From assembly GCF_030035675.1 (NCBI RefSeq), contig NC_084485.1, positions 95,872,838 through 95,936,837 on the forward strand: DNA of 64,000 nucleotides, given 5' to 3'. The notes beneath the pieces are model-generated. The model saw nothing but the letters and a program-made list of their open reading frames with translations. It did no database searches and had not been told where the DNA came from. The translations under genes and the position numbers were made by a program. How positions within the stretch are numbered: the first letter of the stretch is position 1; every line of letters starts with the position of its first letter. Below, piece by piece: positions 32,911 through 43,183 of the stretch. The stretch comes from Rhineura floridana. Taxonomy: Eukaryota > Chordata > Lepidosauria > Squamata > Rhineuridae.

Positions 32911-35383
32911 AATAGCGGAATTTATCTCATCTCCTTCGACCAAAATCATACATGAGGTTCTTGGAAGCTCTTCCAACCTTCCTGAATCTCTAACTGCTTA
33001 TGAAGCTCTGATTGAGTCTCTTAAACCTCTTCTAGTACCAAAAGTCACAGCCATTCAAACCAACTTAAGCTCTGGTACACATAACTGGTATGATTCAGAA
33101 TGCCTAACTCTGAAAAGACATCTTAAAAAAATGTATTTATGTTATCGCCGGCAAAATGCTAATTGCTTGCCGGATGCGTATTATAATATTAAAAGGAAGT
33201 ATAAAGCGCTTATAGCCTCCAAAAAATGGCAAGCCTCCTTAAAGGGATGGGAAACTTTGAAACAAGCAGCCATTGACAAAAATTCTAAGAGCTTTTGGTC
33301 ACTAGTTAACGGCTCTACCAGACCATACAATCTTGCCCCCTGTAACATATTACCGTGTGTTTGGGAACAATACTTTACTGACGTACAAAAGGAGTCATGT
33401 CACACTTCCTTAAAGGCCCTGCCTACTGATGACAATGGAAATCTTCCCATCTGGAGACCAGTCTTGCAGTCAGAAATTATGGAGCTGATTAATAATTTAA
33501 AGCCGGCTAAAGCCCCGGGTGGAGATAATATTCCTCCAGAACTCCTGAAAAAGCATTCAGCCTGGTGGGTACCTCTTCTGGCCAATTTATTTACATTGAT
33601 TAACAACTCTGGACACTTCCCTCAGGCCTGGAAGGAAGCCATTGTGGTTCCCATCTTCAAAAAAGGTCCTAGGGATGAGCCGTCCAGCTATAGGCCAATA
33701 AGCCTGCTTTCGATCATTGGAAAGCTTTATGCCAACTATCTAAAGAGGAAATTGTTAAATTGGATGGAAGGGGAAAATGTACTAGGATGCGAACTGGCAG
33801 GATTTAGGAGTGGCAGATCTGTTATGGATCACTGTCTCATCCTCCATCACCTAGCCGAAAAATATAGGAACCACGTTGGGAGTGGTCTTTATGTCGCGTT
33901 TATTGACCTGAAGTCTGCGTTTGATTCCATCCCGAGGGACTTACTTTGGGCCAAATTGGATAAAACCTCTATTGACAAAAGGCTCCTATTCCTGATATAC
34001 AAGCTCCATCTGAACACCTCGATTTGTGTTCGCTGTGGACATAATGGGGATCTCTCCAACTCAATCCCCACGTCAAAAGGTGTCAGACAGGGATGTGTAT
34101 TGGCTCCTCCTCTTTTTAATCTCTTTTTGAATGACCTGGCTTCCAACTGTCTTGAGCAGGACCTTCATTCGCCCAAAATCAAAGGAAGTAGATGCCCCCT
34201 CCTGCTTTACGCAGATGATGCGGCCCTACTTTCCTTTTCAAAAGTAGGCCTTATACGACTGATTAGAGTTTTTATGAATTATTGCACAGAGAACTCACTA
34301 ACAATTAACTTCACCAAAACCAAAATTTTAGTGTTGTCAAAATCCCGCTCAACTTCCAGATGGAAAATCAATGGCCATTCTATTGAGCAAGTCAGTTCAT
34401 ATAAATACCTAGGGATGATATTCCACTCCTCTCTTTCGTGGGTGCCTCACATTCGTGCGGCAGTTGCTACGGCACGGACAACATCGCAGGCCATTCTACG
34501 TTATCATTATAGTAAAGGAGGACGATTTATACCAGCAGCCATTCAGGTTTTTAGAGCCAAAGTTCTATCCCAACTATTATATGGGGTCCAACTATGGATA
34601 TACTCGTTTAATTCCACAGTTGAAGCAGTTCTATCTATCTTCCTGCGCCGAATCTTTGGAATTCCCAACTGCGTTCCGAATGCGGCCTTAAGATTGGAAG
34701 CCGGCCTAAGTTCGGTCGAATGCCAAGCGTGGTCTATGGCTTTTAATCTATGGGCTAAAATTGCTTATGTTTGTCTGCCAGGCTATCTGTCACTCCTTGA
34801 GGAGGACAACTTCCTTTCCTCCTGGAAAAAATCCATGGCAGCTAAGCTTCCTTATTTGGGCCTTTCAACTGAATTTCTTTCTTCCCAAGCTTTTAATAAG
34901 GCTAGACAGATGATCATTACCCGGCTTCAGGACATTGACACACAAGCTACGATTCAAGCAGCAGCTAAAGTCTGCTCCCCTATCCATCATAATTTGAGTT
35001 TCCATCATTTAAAGTATGCTCCCTATCTGGAGGCTCTTACGAACCCCAAATATCGTTTGGCCTACTCTAAGGCACGCTTTAACTGTCTAGAGTCGGCTCT
35101 TCTGGAGGGTAGATTTCAGGGTGTTCCTCTGGAGCAACGTCTATGTCCGTGCAGTGAAGGATATGTAGAGACGCTTACCCATGTTCTTTTCGTTTGCCCA
35201 CTATATTCCATGGAAAGGAACCAACTTATTTTACCTTTTATCCAAGAGTACCCTAATTCTGTAGACCATTGGACGTCTAAGCTTTTGTCTGGTAATAACA
35301 GCTTACATCTGATATCTGTCGCTAAGTTTTTATACATATGCCAGTGTGAACGTTCTGTATTTGGTCATCATCACTCTCCTTAA
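32903..35383 (+). CDS. LINE reverse transcriptase with C-terminal Cys-His motif (826 codons)
   Basis: Copies the element's RNA onto nicked chromosomal DNA. RT blocks in order: 'NLKPAKAPGGDNIPPELL' near residue 195, 'SSYRPISLLSIIGKLYANYL' near 263, 'FIDLKSAFDSIPRDLL' near 333, 'SKGVRQGCVLAPPLFNLF' near 391 and the catalytic YADD at 436-439. A CxCx9Hx4C motif ('CPCSEGYVETLTHVLFVC') lies near 748-765, as in I, R1 and Jockey-type LINEs. No RNase H motif was seen. It has no ATG at its own start and is best read as the rest of the endonuclease protein. No internal stop: a young copy. Confidence 0.9.
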   Translation: MTKIAEFISSPSTKIIHEVLGSSSNLPESLTAYEALIESLKPLLVPKVTAIQTNLSSGTHNWYDSECLTLKRHLKKMYLCYRRQNANCLPDAYYNIKRKYKALIASKKWQASLKGWETLKQAAIDKNSKSFWSLVNGSTRPYNLAPCNILPCVWEQYFTDVQKESCHTSLKALPTDDNGNLPIWRPVLQSEIMELINNLKPAKAPGGDNIPPELLKKHSAWWVPLLANLFTLINNSGHFPQAWKEAIVVPIFKKGPRDEPSSYRPISLLSIIGKLYANYLKRKLLNWMEGENVLGCELAGFRSGRSVMDHCLILHHLAEKYRNHVGSGLYVAFIDLKSAFDSIPRDLLWAKLDKTSIDKRLLFLIYKLHLNTSICVRCGHNGDLSNSIPTSKGVRQGCVLAPPLFNLFLNDLASNCLEQDLHSPKIKGSRCPLLLYADDAALLSFSKVGLIRLIRVFMNYCTENSLTINFTKTKILVLSKSRSTSRWKINGHSIEQVSSYKYLGMIFHSSLSWVPHIRAAVATARTTSQAILRYHYSKGGRFIPAAIQVFRAKVLSQLLYGVQLWIYSFNSTVEAVLSIFLRRIFGIPNCVPNAALRLEAGLSSVECQAWSMAFNLWAKIAYVCLPGYLSLLEEDNFLSSWKKSMAAKLPYLGLSTEFLSSQAFNKARQMIITRLQDIDTQATIQAAAKVCSPIHHNLSFHHLKYAPYLEALTNPKYRLAYSKARFNCLESALLEGRFQGVPLEQRLCPCSEGYVETLTHVLFVCPLYSMERNQLILPFIQEYPNSVDHWTSKLLSGNNSLHLISVAKFLYICQCERSVFGHHHSP

Positions 35384-35530
35384 TTGTTATGTAATAGTAT
35401 TTTAGTAGTTTTAGTGTATAATTTTAGTAGTTTTAGTGCAAATTGATACAAGTGCCTAGATTTGTTTGTATCTGTTCTATTTTACCTTTTTTGACGGGTC
35501 ATTGACCGTAATAAAATCTGACTGACTGAC
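35384..35530 (+). other. LINE 3' UTR and (TGAC)n tail
   Basis: Contains two near-identical 'attttagtagttttagtg' units (about 35399-35438), a small hairpin-capable 'acgggtcattgaccgt' (35494), 'aataaaatc' and a terminal tgactgactgac that merges into the target-site duplication. A short tandem tail instead of poly-A is typical of CR1-, L2- and I-type LINEs. Confidence 0.7.
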
Positions 35531-35542
35531 TGATATTTGTCT
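35531..35542. repeat. Right target-site duplication of the inserted LINE
   Basis: tgatatttgtct, identical to 31349-31360. Confidence 0.95.
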
Positions 35543-35880
35543 CCAGGATCCATCACAGCCATAAAATCCAAATCTTTTTCCAAGTCCATATTTGATATAT
35601 CTATTCCAATCTCCAGGGCTTGAACCTTTCCTTTAATTTTTCTTTCATCTTCTTTTGTTTGTCCAGCCATATCTTTGGTCTCATCCACCTCCCCTCTCAC
35701 AGAATCCTGAATTTCCTTCAGCTCCTGTCTCATTTTGCCAAATTCACTTTTCATCTCTTGTCTGCTCTGTCTCAGCTCCTGTCTCACCAGCTTAATCTCA
35801 TTCATTATTTTCTGAAACATATCTAGATAGAGAACCCCTTCCTGTACATCCAGGGTCTCAGCCACCTTCTTGATTGTCAT
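35543..35880 (-). CDS. HAL1-like ORF1, N-terminal half (copy 1)
   Basis: Starts MTIKKVAETLD at 35880. It encodes a coiled coil rich in Glu, Lys, Gln and Met ('LVRQELRQSRQEMKSEFGKM' and on), the trimerisation part of L1 ORF1 proteins. Near 'DPGDKYQ' it is cut by the inserted LINE and resumes at 31348. Confidence 0.75.
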
Positions 35881-36654
35881 TCTTAACTATTCCCAAGCAA
35901 AGAACAGTTTATTTCTTTTTCCAGTCACAAAGGAGTTAATCCTCCAAGCCTGCTGACATCACCCTCTAGACAGCACAAACCGCCTTATCTCTTATGTGTC
36001 CAAAAGTGCAAAACAAATTTAGTTCACAGCATCCAAAAAATTAGTGGCATAAAAAGTAAGCAGATTCGTCAAAAAAAAAAAAGTAGACCAGAAAAAATAG
36101 TCTCAAATGTCATAAAATCAGATTTCCTCTTTAGATTAGTTGCCCCTCATCTGTTTATATCTTTAAAATGCTCAATTCCATGCCAGCTTTTTGCAATAAA
36201 AAACAAAGATAGGCTATTTTGATTTTCTTCCTCCTTAATTCCGTGTATATGAAGGTTATAACTCACCCAGGGTTTCTTTGTTGCCGATCCTTTAACAAAT
36301 CTCTTTTACTATAACGATAACAAAATGATAAGAGTAGATAGAAGAATGCTTGCCTGTTAGAATACATTTTTCTTTAAAGAAAAAAAAAAGTCTTGCTTAA
36401 TCAGTTTGAGCTTGCTTGAAATTCCCTGGCTCCGTCCGACGTTGCTGGCAGGTCCTTCGTTCCTAATGAATTCAAGTCCCCCAACAAGCACAACAAAGCT
36501 TGTGGATAATCTCTTCGTTTCTCCCTTGCCTGGGAGAAAGTTTTTACCAGTCAAAAAAACCCTTTTGGCTGGTTTTAAAACTGAAAAAGCTTCCTCTGAG
36601 ACGAGAGCTCGTCTCAGAGGCAGGCACAAGCTAAGCAATCCTTCCCGGAAGTCG
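35881..36654 (-). promoter_or_regulatory. HAL1-like 5' UTR (copy 1)
   Basis: Shared with the copy at 51536-52287: both start with 'gggaagg', have 'gagacg' blocks near the 5' end and 'gggagaaacgaagag' further in. By analogy with L1 it should hold an internal promoter; that is inference. Confidence 0.6.
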
Positions 36655-36923
36655 AATAATTTTCAGTTCTTGAAGGGCTGACTCAGTGCCAAACTCTGTG
36701 CTACTCAGTACATGCAGCCAAAATGCAGGCTTGCAAAAGGCTGAGATAGAAAAGCATCTGAGACTTAATCACTTATCTCTTGACACTGTGTTCTTTAAAG
36801 TACAATAGCCACTACAAACTGAGTTTAAATAATTCTGATTTGTTAATTTCAGAACCATCATTTCTATAGTATATTAACGTGTAACACACGTCCTCACAAC
36901 AATTCCATCAGGCAGGTCATTTC

Positions 36924-37382
36924 TTTTGTTGTTGTTATGTGTATTGTTATAGCGACCCTATGAATCAGTGACCTCCAAGAGCATCTGTCATGAACACCCT
37001 GTTCAGATCTTGTAAGTTCAGGTCTGTGGTTCCTTCATGGAATCAATCCATCTCTTGTTTGGCCTTCCTTTTTTTCTACTCCCTTCTGTTTTTCCCAGCA
37101 TTATTGTCTTTTCTAGTGAATCATGTCTTCTCATGATCTGTCAAAAGTATGATAACCTCAGTTTCATCATTTTAGCTTCTAATGGTAGTTTTGTTCTAAC
37201 ACCCAATTATTTATCTTTTTCGCAGTCCATGGTATCCGCAAGGCTCTCCTCCAGCACCACATTTCAAATGAGTTGATTTTTCTCTTATTCGCTTTTTTCA
37301 CTGCCCAACTTTCACATCCATACATAGAGATTGGCAACATCTTTAATAATAACAAAACATTGTTTAACCATAGACATTGCAT
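36924..37382 (-). mobile_element. BovB (RTE-type) LINE 3' end
   Basis: On the minus strand it encodes 'MYGCESWAVKKANKRKINSF' and 'EMWCWRRALRIPWTAKKIN', the conserved RT C-terminus of BovB (YGCESWT.., ELWCWRRLLRVPWTAR), followed by 3' sequence ending in 'atgtgtattgttatagcgac' and a GTT run. About 460 bp remain; a dead 5'-truncated copy. It is the partner LINE for the SINE tails in this window. Confidence 0.9.
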
Positions 37383-38688
37383 GAGTAAAACCCACTATCA
37401 TTTAAAACACAACAGAGAAAGATAAAAGCATAAAAACACCATGAGAATGGTAGTCAGTAAGTAGTAACAGAAACACAAGAAACAGTCAATCTTCATGCCA
37501 ACCCACCACTTTTTTTCTGTTATAAAGACTCTTCTCAGCTTTCGAGCTTTTGTGCTGTGGTAGCAAATTGAGCTCCCCTACAGGTAATCTATTTTCCATG
37601 GTTGCGCAACTGATGGTTTACTTTTCTCAAAAAGTCATTTGCTTTTGCTATTCTCACCAGTAGACCTGACAACACAAATATCATAGGGGCTGAATAAATA
37701 GAGCAATGAAACAAATAATGATAGATATCTCTTCAAAACATAAAATGTTGGTTTACTGGAAACTTAGAGTAATAATCTGATAGATAGTGAGAAGGTATTG
37801 TTTGCAATCTCAGTAAAGGCCCTTGGTAGAGTGCAGCATGTTCGATTGTGGAACTAACATTCCAAGTTATGCATCTCGCATGAAATATCCAGTGAAAGAC
37901 AAGAACTTGAATCAATGCCATGCTATATCATGCTGTGCTTTGGTCTTTTATTTTTTAAAAATATAGTATGTACCTGCTCTGGGTCCCCTCCATGGCCTGC
38001 ACACATGGCATATCTTCTGCCCCCAGCTCCCATCCCACTGTGGGCACAAAGAAAGGTTCCCCATGCAGTTGGGAGCCCAGGCTTAGCAAGGCATTGAAGC
38101 TATCCAGGCATTTCTTGAATAGTCTGGTGTCCTCCACATGCACCAACATTTTAGCTAATATGAAATAACCACTAGACATGGGTCTAGATTAGTTAGAGAG
38201 CTGCTTCTGACCTTAAGGAGGTTGCAGCCAGGGTTCCTAACATTTATTTTGAAGAAGTTCTATTTTCTTCACACTCTCAAATATTTCAGCTCCCTATAAC
38301 ATTTGTAGTCCCATAGCTAGCATCAGTAATGGGGAGATGTGGGCTTTTCTGAAGCCATGAGACTGTGCCCACATTACACACACCCCCACTGATATCTTTC
38401 CTGATAGTGTTCATATGTGAGGAATCTTTGTAGACTGATGATTATACAGAATTCTGGGGAAGAATTGAAAAAGCAAATTGCCTCTGAGCTCATTATGAAC
38501 TGAGTCCAGACCACTTTGAGGTTTAGACCTGTTATGAACCGTCTCCATTGACACCACTGCCCCGTCACCTTTTCTTTTCCCTTACATGGTAATGGGAAGG
38601 GCTCATGATGGGGCTTCTGTTAAGGCCTAGATGTAACTGCATGACAACTAGGAACCATGGTAAATGTATTTCCCATGGCACCTAACAT
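37383..38688. other. Intergenic, no recognised feature
   Basis: A minus-strand 74-codon frame at 37955-38179 matches no family I know; otherwise anonymous DNA. Confidence 0.4.
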
Positions 38689-39233
38689 TGTTGCGCACCA
38701 CCTCAATCTCCGAGCAGTGAGAGATCTCCAGGGGTTCCTGCACTTACCCATGGTTTGGTTTCCTTGGAAAGAAGGTCAGTGGAGACTGTGGAGTCTGTAT
38801 AAAATATGGTTTGTTTATTTACACACATTTCAACCTGACCTTAAGATGGAGGGGTTTCAAAGCATCAGCAGTCCAATAGATCTTGCATTTTTCATCAGGC
38901 TTACAGGAGGCACCCTAAAACCATGGTGCAGAGAGCCAGCCTCTCTGCCTGCCTCCAGTTCCCAGCCTTTCCTCAGATGCAACTCAAACACAAGCCTGTC
39001 TTAGGCCCCAGGAGGGGGGGGCTATACTGAAGAGTTTCGGTAACAATGGGATCTCCCTGGCCCAGTTAATGGGCACTTGATAGACCCATTAACTCACCTG
39101 GCCTCTCTATTAGATTAACAAAAGAGACTCATATGACCCTCTTCTGCAGAGCCACTTCCAGGAGCAGGATTCCACATCAGAGGCTGGAAGGGGACTCATG
39201 GAAATCATCCATCTCAATCCCAAACCCATAACA
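38689..39233 (-). mobile_element. Probable solo LTR of an endogenous retrovirus-like element
   Basis: Fossil. On the minus strand the 545-bp unit starts tgttatgggtttggg and ends gcgcaaca, the TG..CA inverted ends of LTRs. 'gtaaataaacaaaccatatt' in its 3' third fits a polyadenylation signal region. No internal viral sequence is present on either side. No clear flanking duplication, and the DNA element at 39237 abuts it. Class and age uncertain. Confidence 0.45.
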
Positions 39234-39236
39234 ATA

Positions 39237-40578
39237 CACTAATAGGCAAAAAAACCTTGCGGTTTAAGAACATACCTATAGCCCACAGATATTTTTATCA
39301 AACTTTAAAAAGCAGGAAAATTGGGCAGCTATAGTGAATGCACGAGGGGAGCAGGAGACCTCACCACCTCTCTGAGAGATTGTACTGCCCTACAAATTTG
39401 TCAAAAAGCAAACACAATTTGTGTTGGTCTTTCACAGTCCAATCCACTTCCTGTGTAGCTTGGAAGAATTTGGTAACATGTGCCTCTGAGCATATGGTGA
39501 GTGGTTGCCTTCTCCAAAGATGGAGAATTACATTTTTGTATGTTTGTTGGTGTTCTTCTTACTTTGCTTCTTTCCTGTGTTACTATTGTTTCTACAGAGA
39601 ATCTAATCTAGAAAATTTTATTTCCCTCATTATTCATCCTAGAAATCTGTGTCAAATTTATTTTTATTAATTTCAACGCCTTTTTATTGGTCAGTGTCAT
39701 ATGATGGTGAAGACAGCCTTATCTGTTTCAAATTGGAGGTTATGTTCTATTTCTATTTTGGGTGCATTAACAGTTGAATCTGAAACTGCAGTTTGATGTA
39801 AAATCAGACTGATTACAATATGTTGCTACTTAAGCAATGATTCTAGCTGTTGGAAAAAACAAACTTTGCCTGCCCAAGATGCATGTTTTCAGCCTGCTAT
39901 GTTTAAACCACTTCATTTAAGGAAAGGTGGGCAAGATCAATTAAAAACATAGAGCACACCTAGAATTTTGCTAGAATGTACTTCACCACCCACTGTTTTA
40001 TTTTGTGCAAACTGAGACACTCCTGATGTCCACTGAAGACTATTCTGCAAAATAGTCAGTGCCATTATTCCACAATTATTTTTGGAGTTTTTTTAGTGTA
40101 ACATTTGAAAAGTGTTGCTGTACTTCATATATTCACCCAAATAGAAGCAAAAGAAAATGATTTCCAATGGGAAACCTCACTAAAATGGCAAAGTAAATCC
40201 AACATATTTAAAGTGACTATCTGAACTATGTCAACTGTCTTAATAATGTTGCTTCCTCCCTGCTAAAACAAGATCAGCACAGCACATGCCTTCTTTCTAT
40301 TATTTGGGCTGATTGCAGGTGTTCACTCACCATATGCTCAGAGGCACATGTTACCAAATTCTTCCAAGCTACACACAAAGTGGATTGAACTGTGAAAGAC
40401 CAACCCAAATTGTGTTTGCTTTTTGACAAATTTGTAGGGCAGTCCAATAGAGAGGAGGTCATGTCTCTGCTCCCCTGGTGCATTCACAATAGCTGCCCAA
40501 TTTCCCTGCTTTTTATATAAAAATATCTGTGGGCTATAGGTACATTCTTAAACCACAAGGTTTTTTTGCCTATTAGTG
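39237..40578. mobile_element. 1.34-kb DNA transposon with ~260-bp inverted ends (CACTA-start)
   Basis: 39237-39505 and 40322-40578 are inverted copies with only scattered differences. The outermost bases are cactaataggcaaaaaaacc at both ends. Flanks are aata (left) and aatt (right), a possible decayed 4-bp duplication. The CACTA start and 4-bp flank hint at the CMC (CACTA/Chapaev) group. The roughly 815-bp interior has no transposase frame, so it is non-autonomous. Confidence 0.7.
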
Positions 40579-40643
40579 AATTTCTCTGCTTTTTAATCCG
40601 GGAGGTAAAAAATGGGATCCTGTGCAAGTTTCTTGAGAATAAA

Positions 40644-41894
40644 TTGATCATTTGCATACTTATTGAGTTTAGGGGGATTTACTCCCCTGCAATCATGCTT
40701 AGGATAGGTGAAACTGGCCACAGGGGATGGGGAGGAGGAGGAGGGAGGGGAGGGAGGACAGAGGGGAGCAGGAAGAAGGGATGGGGAGGAGAAGGACAGG
40801 TTTGATCATTTGCATGTTTATTGAGTTTATTGGGATTTACTCCTGTGCACTCATGGTTACAATAGGTAAAACTGACTGGGGGGGAGGGAGGGAGAGATGG
40901 AGTGGGCAGGGAAGGAGGAAGAGGGGAGGGGAGGAGGAAGAGGAAAGGGGAAGGAGGGGAAAGGCAGGTCTGATCATGTGCATGCTTATTAAGTTAACTT
41001 CGGTTGGTGGCCCAACTATGTCCCTATCTGGACAGGGATAACCTGGCTTCAGTTGTCCATGGTCTAGTAGCCTCCAAATTAGATTACTGCAATGTGGGGC
41101 TGCCTTTGAAGATGGTTCGGAAACTGCAGCTTGTGCAAAATGCAGCGGCCAGATTGGTAACAGGGACCAGACATATAAAACCGATTCTGGCCCGCTTGCA
41201 TTGGCTCCCTGTATGTTTCCGAGCTCGATTCAAGGTGCTGGTTTTGACCTATAAAGCCTTACATGGCTTGGGACCACAATACCTGATGGAACGCCTCTCC
41301 CGATACAAACCCACCCGTACACTACGTTCAAGATCAAAGGCCCTCCTCCGGGTGCCTACTCCAAGGGAAGCTCGGAGGGTGGCAACAAGGGAGAGCGCCT
41401 TCTCAGTGGTGGCCCCCAAATTATGGAATGATCTGTTTGACGAGGTGCACCTGGCGCCAACACTGTTATCTTTTCGGCGCCAGGTCAAGACTTTCCTCTT
41501 CTCCCAGGCATTTTAGCATGTATTTTAAATTGGTTTTATATTGTTTTAATTTTTTTAATTGTGTTTTAAATTGTTTTTAAAATATGTGTTTCAAATTGTA
41601 TATTTGTTTTAATGTTTTTGGTTGCTGTAAACCGCCCAGAGAGCTTTGGCTATGGGGCGCTATACAAGTGCAATAAATAAATACAAAAATAAATAAATGG
41701 GATTTACTCCTATGCAATCATGGTTAGGTTAGGTAAAACTGACGATGGGGGTGGAGGAGGGAGAGGGGAGAGGAGAGGGAAGGTGAAAGGGAGGGGAGAG
41801 GGGTGTAGAAGGAGGGGGAGGGGATTGGAGGGGGAGGGGCAAAGGAAGAGGGAGGGAGGGCAGGTTTGATCATATGCATGCTTATTGAGTTAAC
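40644..41894. repeat. ~160-bp tandem repeat with polypurine tracts, split by an L2 end
   Basis: Units start near 40644, 40802, 40969 and 41864 with 'tttgatcatttgcatgttta' and 'gggatttactcctgtgcact', each followed by about 90 bp of G/A-only sequence. The third unit is interrupted at about 40998 and resumes at about 41697, with an L2 3' end between. The long homopurine strands could form triplex (H-DNA). Confidence 0.85.
41001..41697 (+). mobile_element. L2-type LINE 3' end (RT C-terminus plus 3' UTR)
   Basis: The frame to 41516 encodes 'NLASVVHGLVASKLDYCNVG', 'LQLVQNAAARLVTGTR', 'ILARLHWLPVCFRARFKVLV', 'TYKALHGLGPQYLMERLSRY' and 'FRRQVKTFLFSQAF', the full C-terminal block of L2 reverse transcriptases with no internal stop. 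The 3' UTR ends 'caataaataaata'. About 700 bp long, 5' truncated and young-looking. It sits inside the purine-rich tandem repeat. Confidence 0.9.
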
Positions 41895-41998
41895 CCCTGA
41901 GCCACTCACTGTGGGTTGATCTTTAGCTGGCCCTTTACACCCGGGAGACACGAGTGGGGATTTTAACTCACAGACTCTGGGCTCCCAGCCAGGCTCTT
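41890..41998 (-). repeat. Long-SINE head fragment
   Basis: 'gagccactcactgtgggttg' to 'cagactctgggctcccagcc' matches 26520-26615, the head of the long SINE, without its middle or tail. Confidence 0.8.
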
Positions 41999-42002
41999 CA
42001 AG

Positions 42003-42245
42003 TATACATAAAAATGCATATACTGGTGAAAGTAACATACCAAAATGCATTATATAAGGGCAACACTTTACAAAAACTTGTATATTGGGAAAAATTGCAA
42101 ACAAAATGTGCATATTATGAGACATTCACACTAAAAGGCTGATGAATTTTCATGACAACTTCTTTTTTTTAATGAAAACTAATATGGAAATGTGGAGAAC
42201 TGAAGTTAAGATTGTAAAAATGAGAAACACAGAAACAACAGTAGA
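42003..42245. repeat. Partial relative of the 25470-25911 element
   Basis: 'gacattcacactaaaaggct' and 'atatggaaatgtggagaact' correspond to 'aattcacactaaaatgctga' and 'acagaaatgtggagaactgg' of that element. Confidence 0.7.
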
Positions 42246-42951
42246 TAGATTTGTCCTGCCCTGTTCACTATGCATATGCTGCAGTCTGGGCTGGCAAACA
42301 GGAAAAGCAATTTTCCTGTTATGACCTGTAACTTTTATATCAGAAAAATGTTTACAAAGGTACTAGAAATTCTATCAGTCCAAAATATTCCATTCAGGCT
42401 ATTTTAAATTATAGTACGGGCGTGCTCCATCTAGTGATCCTCATTCATGGTTGTGTAACTTATTCTCTACCTTGCAAGACTCAGTGATTCAGAGGACTCT
42501 ATCCAAACACAAACATTTGCCCAGGACTGCTGTACAGACATTTCAGATTATCTAAATTTTACTAATTTATCTCTGTCATGTCAGAACATGTAAACAGCAT
42601 GAAGGCTGTGAATCCAGAGTGACACAGCTGCCCTTGACTCTGTAGTAAGACAAGCTGTTGTCTTTTAGTTCTCCTTAGTCACTCTTGCTTACAAAAAGAA
42701 TAATAACCAATCCTCTTTTTTCATTCATGTCAGCTAACACAAAGTGTCAGAGATAATAGGCTGTCCTTTTGTATTAGGACACAATAACTACACTGTCCAA
42801 ATATACTCTGTCATGATTTATGAACTGTTGGGGAGACAGCCTGGTTTTTTTTAAAAAAAAAATCAATAGTCACCATCTTTGGAAGGGAAAAAAGCATTAA
42901 ATCCATTGTCCTTAATCCAATATTTCATTTATTATTATGAAATGGCCTTTA
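42246..42951. other. Intergenic, no recognised feature
   Basis: Anonymous DNA. Confidence 0.4.
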
Positions 42952-43028
42952 CAATGCAACCCTTGACAAGAAATCCCATTGAGTTCAATGGGGCTTACAT
43001 GAAGGTAGCTGTGCGCAGTGTGCTGCAA
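42952..43028. repeat. Short palindrome family B
   Basis: Centre 'cccattgagttcaatggggc' is a perfect inner palindrome; arms decayed. Confidence 0.8.
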
Positions 43029-43183
43029 TCTTCCCCAGCCTAATGCCCTCCCAATGTCTTGGACTTCAGCTCCCATCAGCCCTAGCCACCATAGCTGTGT
43101 TGGCTCAGCTGTGCTGGCTGGGACTGATGGGAATTGGAGTCCAGAACACTGGGAGGGCACCAGGTTGTGAAAGGCTGGTGTAT
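43029..43183. repeat. Hairpin repeat family A, copy 9
   Basis: 'aatgccctcccaatgtcttg' and 'acactgggagggcaccaggt' arms; inner 'gacttcagctcccatcagcc' and 'gactgatgggaattggagtc'. Confidence 0.9.

Larger units (their letters stand above)
31361..35530 (+). mobile_element. APE-type non-LTR retrotransposon (LINE), 4.17 kb, nearly intact
   Basis: Inserted into HAL1-like copy 1 in the opposite orientation, with a perfect 12-bp duplication. Order: ORF1-like part, apurinic-type endonuclease, reverse transcriptase, C-terminal Cys-His motif, about 145 bp of 3' UTR, 'aataaaatc' and a short (TGAC)n tail. It is not L1, L2 or CR1 (tail and protein differ), not RTE/BovB (it has a long C-terminus with a Cys-His motif) and not R4 (it has an APE endonuclease). 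The I/Ingi/Vingi group is my best guess, at low certainty. Starting inside an ORF1-like frame suggests mild 5' truncation. Little decay: one stop between ORF1 and endonuclease and one frame change between endonuclease and RT. Confidence 0.85.
30618..36654 (-). mobile_element. L1-derived half LINE (HAL1-like), copy 1, split by a second LINE
   Basis: On the minus strand: 5' end at 36654 (cgggaaggattgc), a 5' UTR of about 770 bp, an ORF1 start at 35880, ORF1 continuing across the insertion to 30970, a short 3' UTR and a poly-A-type tail (poly-T at 30618). A perfect 17-bp duplication aataattttcagttctt lies at 30601-30617 and 36655-36671. In the element's orientation the cut falls at cttc/aagaac, like L1 endonuclease sites. 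Without the inserted LINE it is about 1.86 kb. No ORF2 sequence is present between ORF1 and the tail. The unsplit copy at 50297-52287 has the same layout, so the lack of ORF2 is a family trait, not a local deletion. Confidence 0.85.

Noticed and set aside
30618-36654. Reading 30.6-36.7 kb as one 6-kb L1
   Set aside because: The RT and endonuclease are on the opposite strand, belong to a different LINE type and are bounded by their own duplication.
37955-38179. 74-codon minus-strand frame as an exon of an unknown gene
   Set aside because: Looks protein-like in places, but no recognised family and no flanking acceptor/donor pair I trust.
40644-41894. CRISPR array
   Set aside because: Direct repeats are about 160 bp with purine tracts, not short repeats with unique spacers, in a vertebrate genome.
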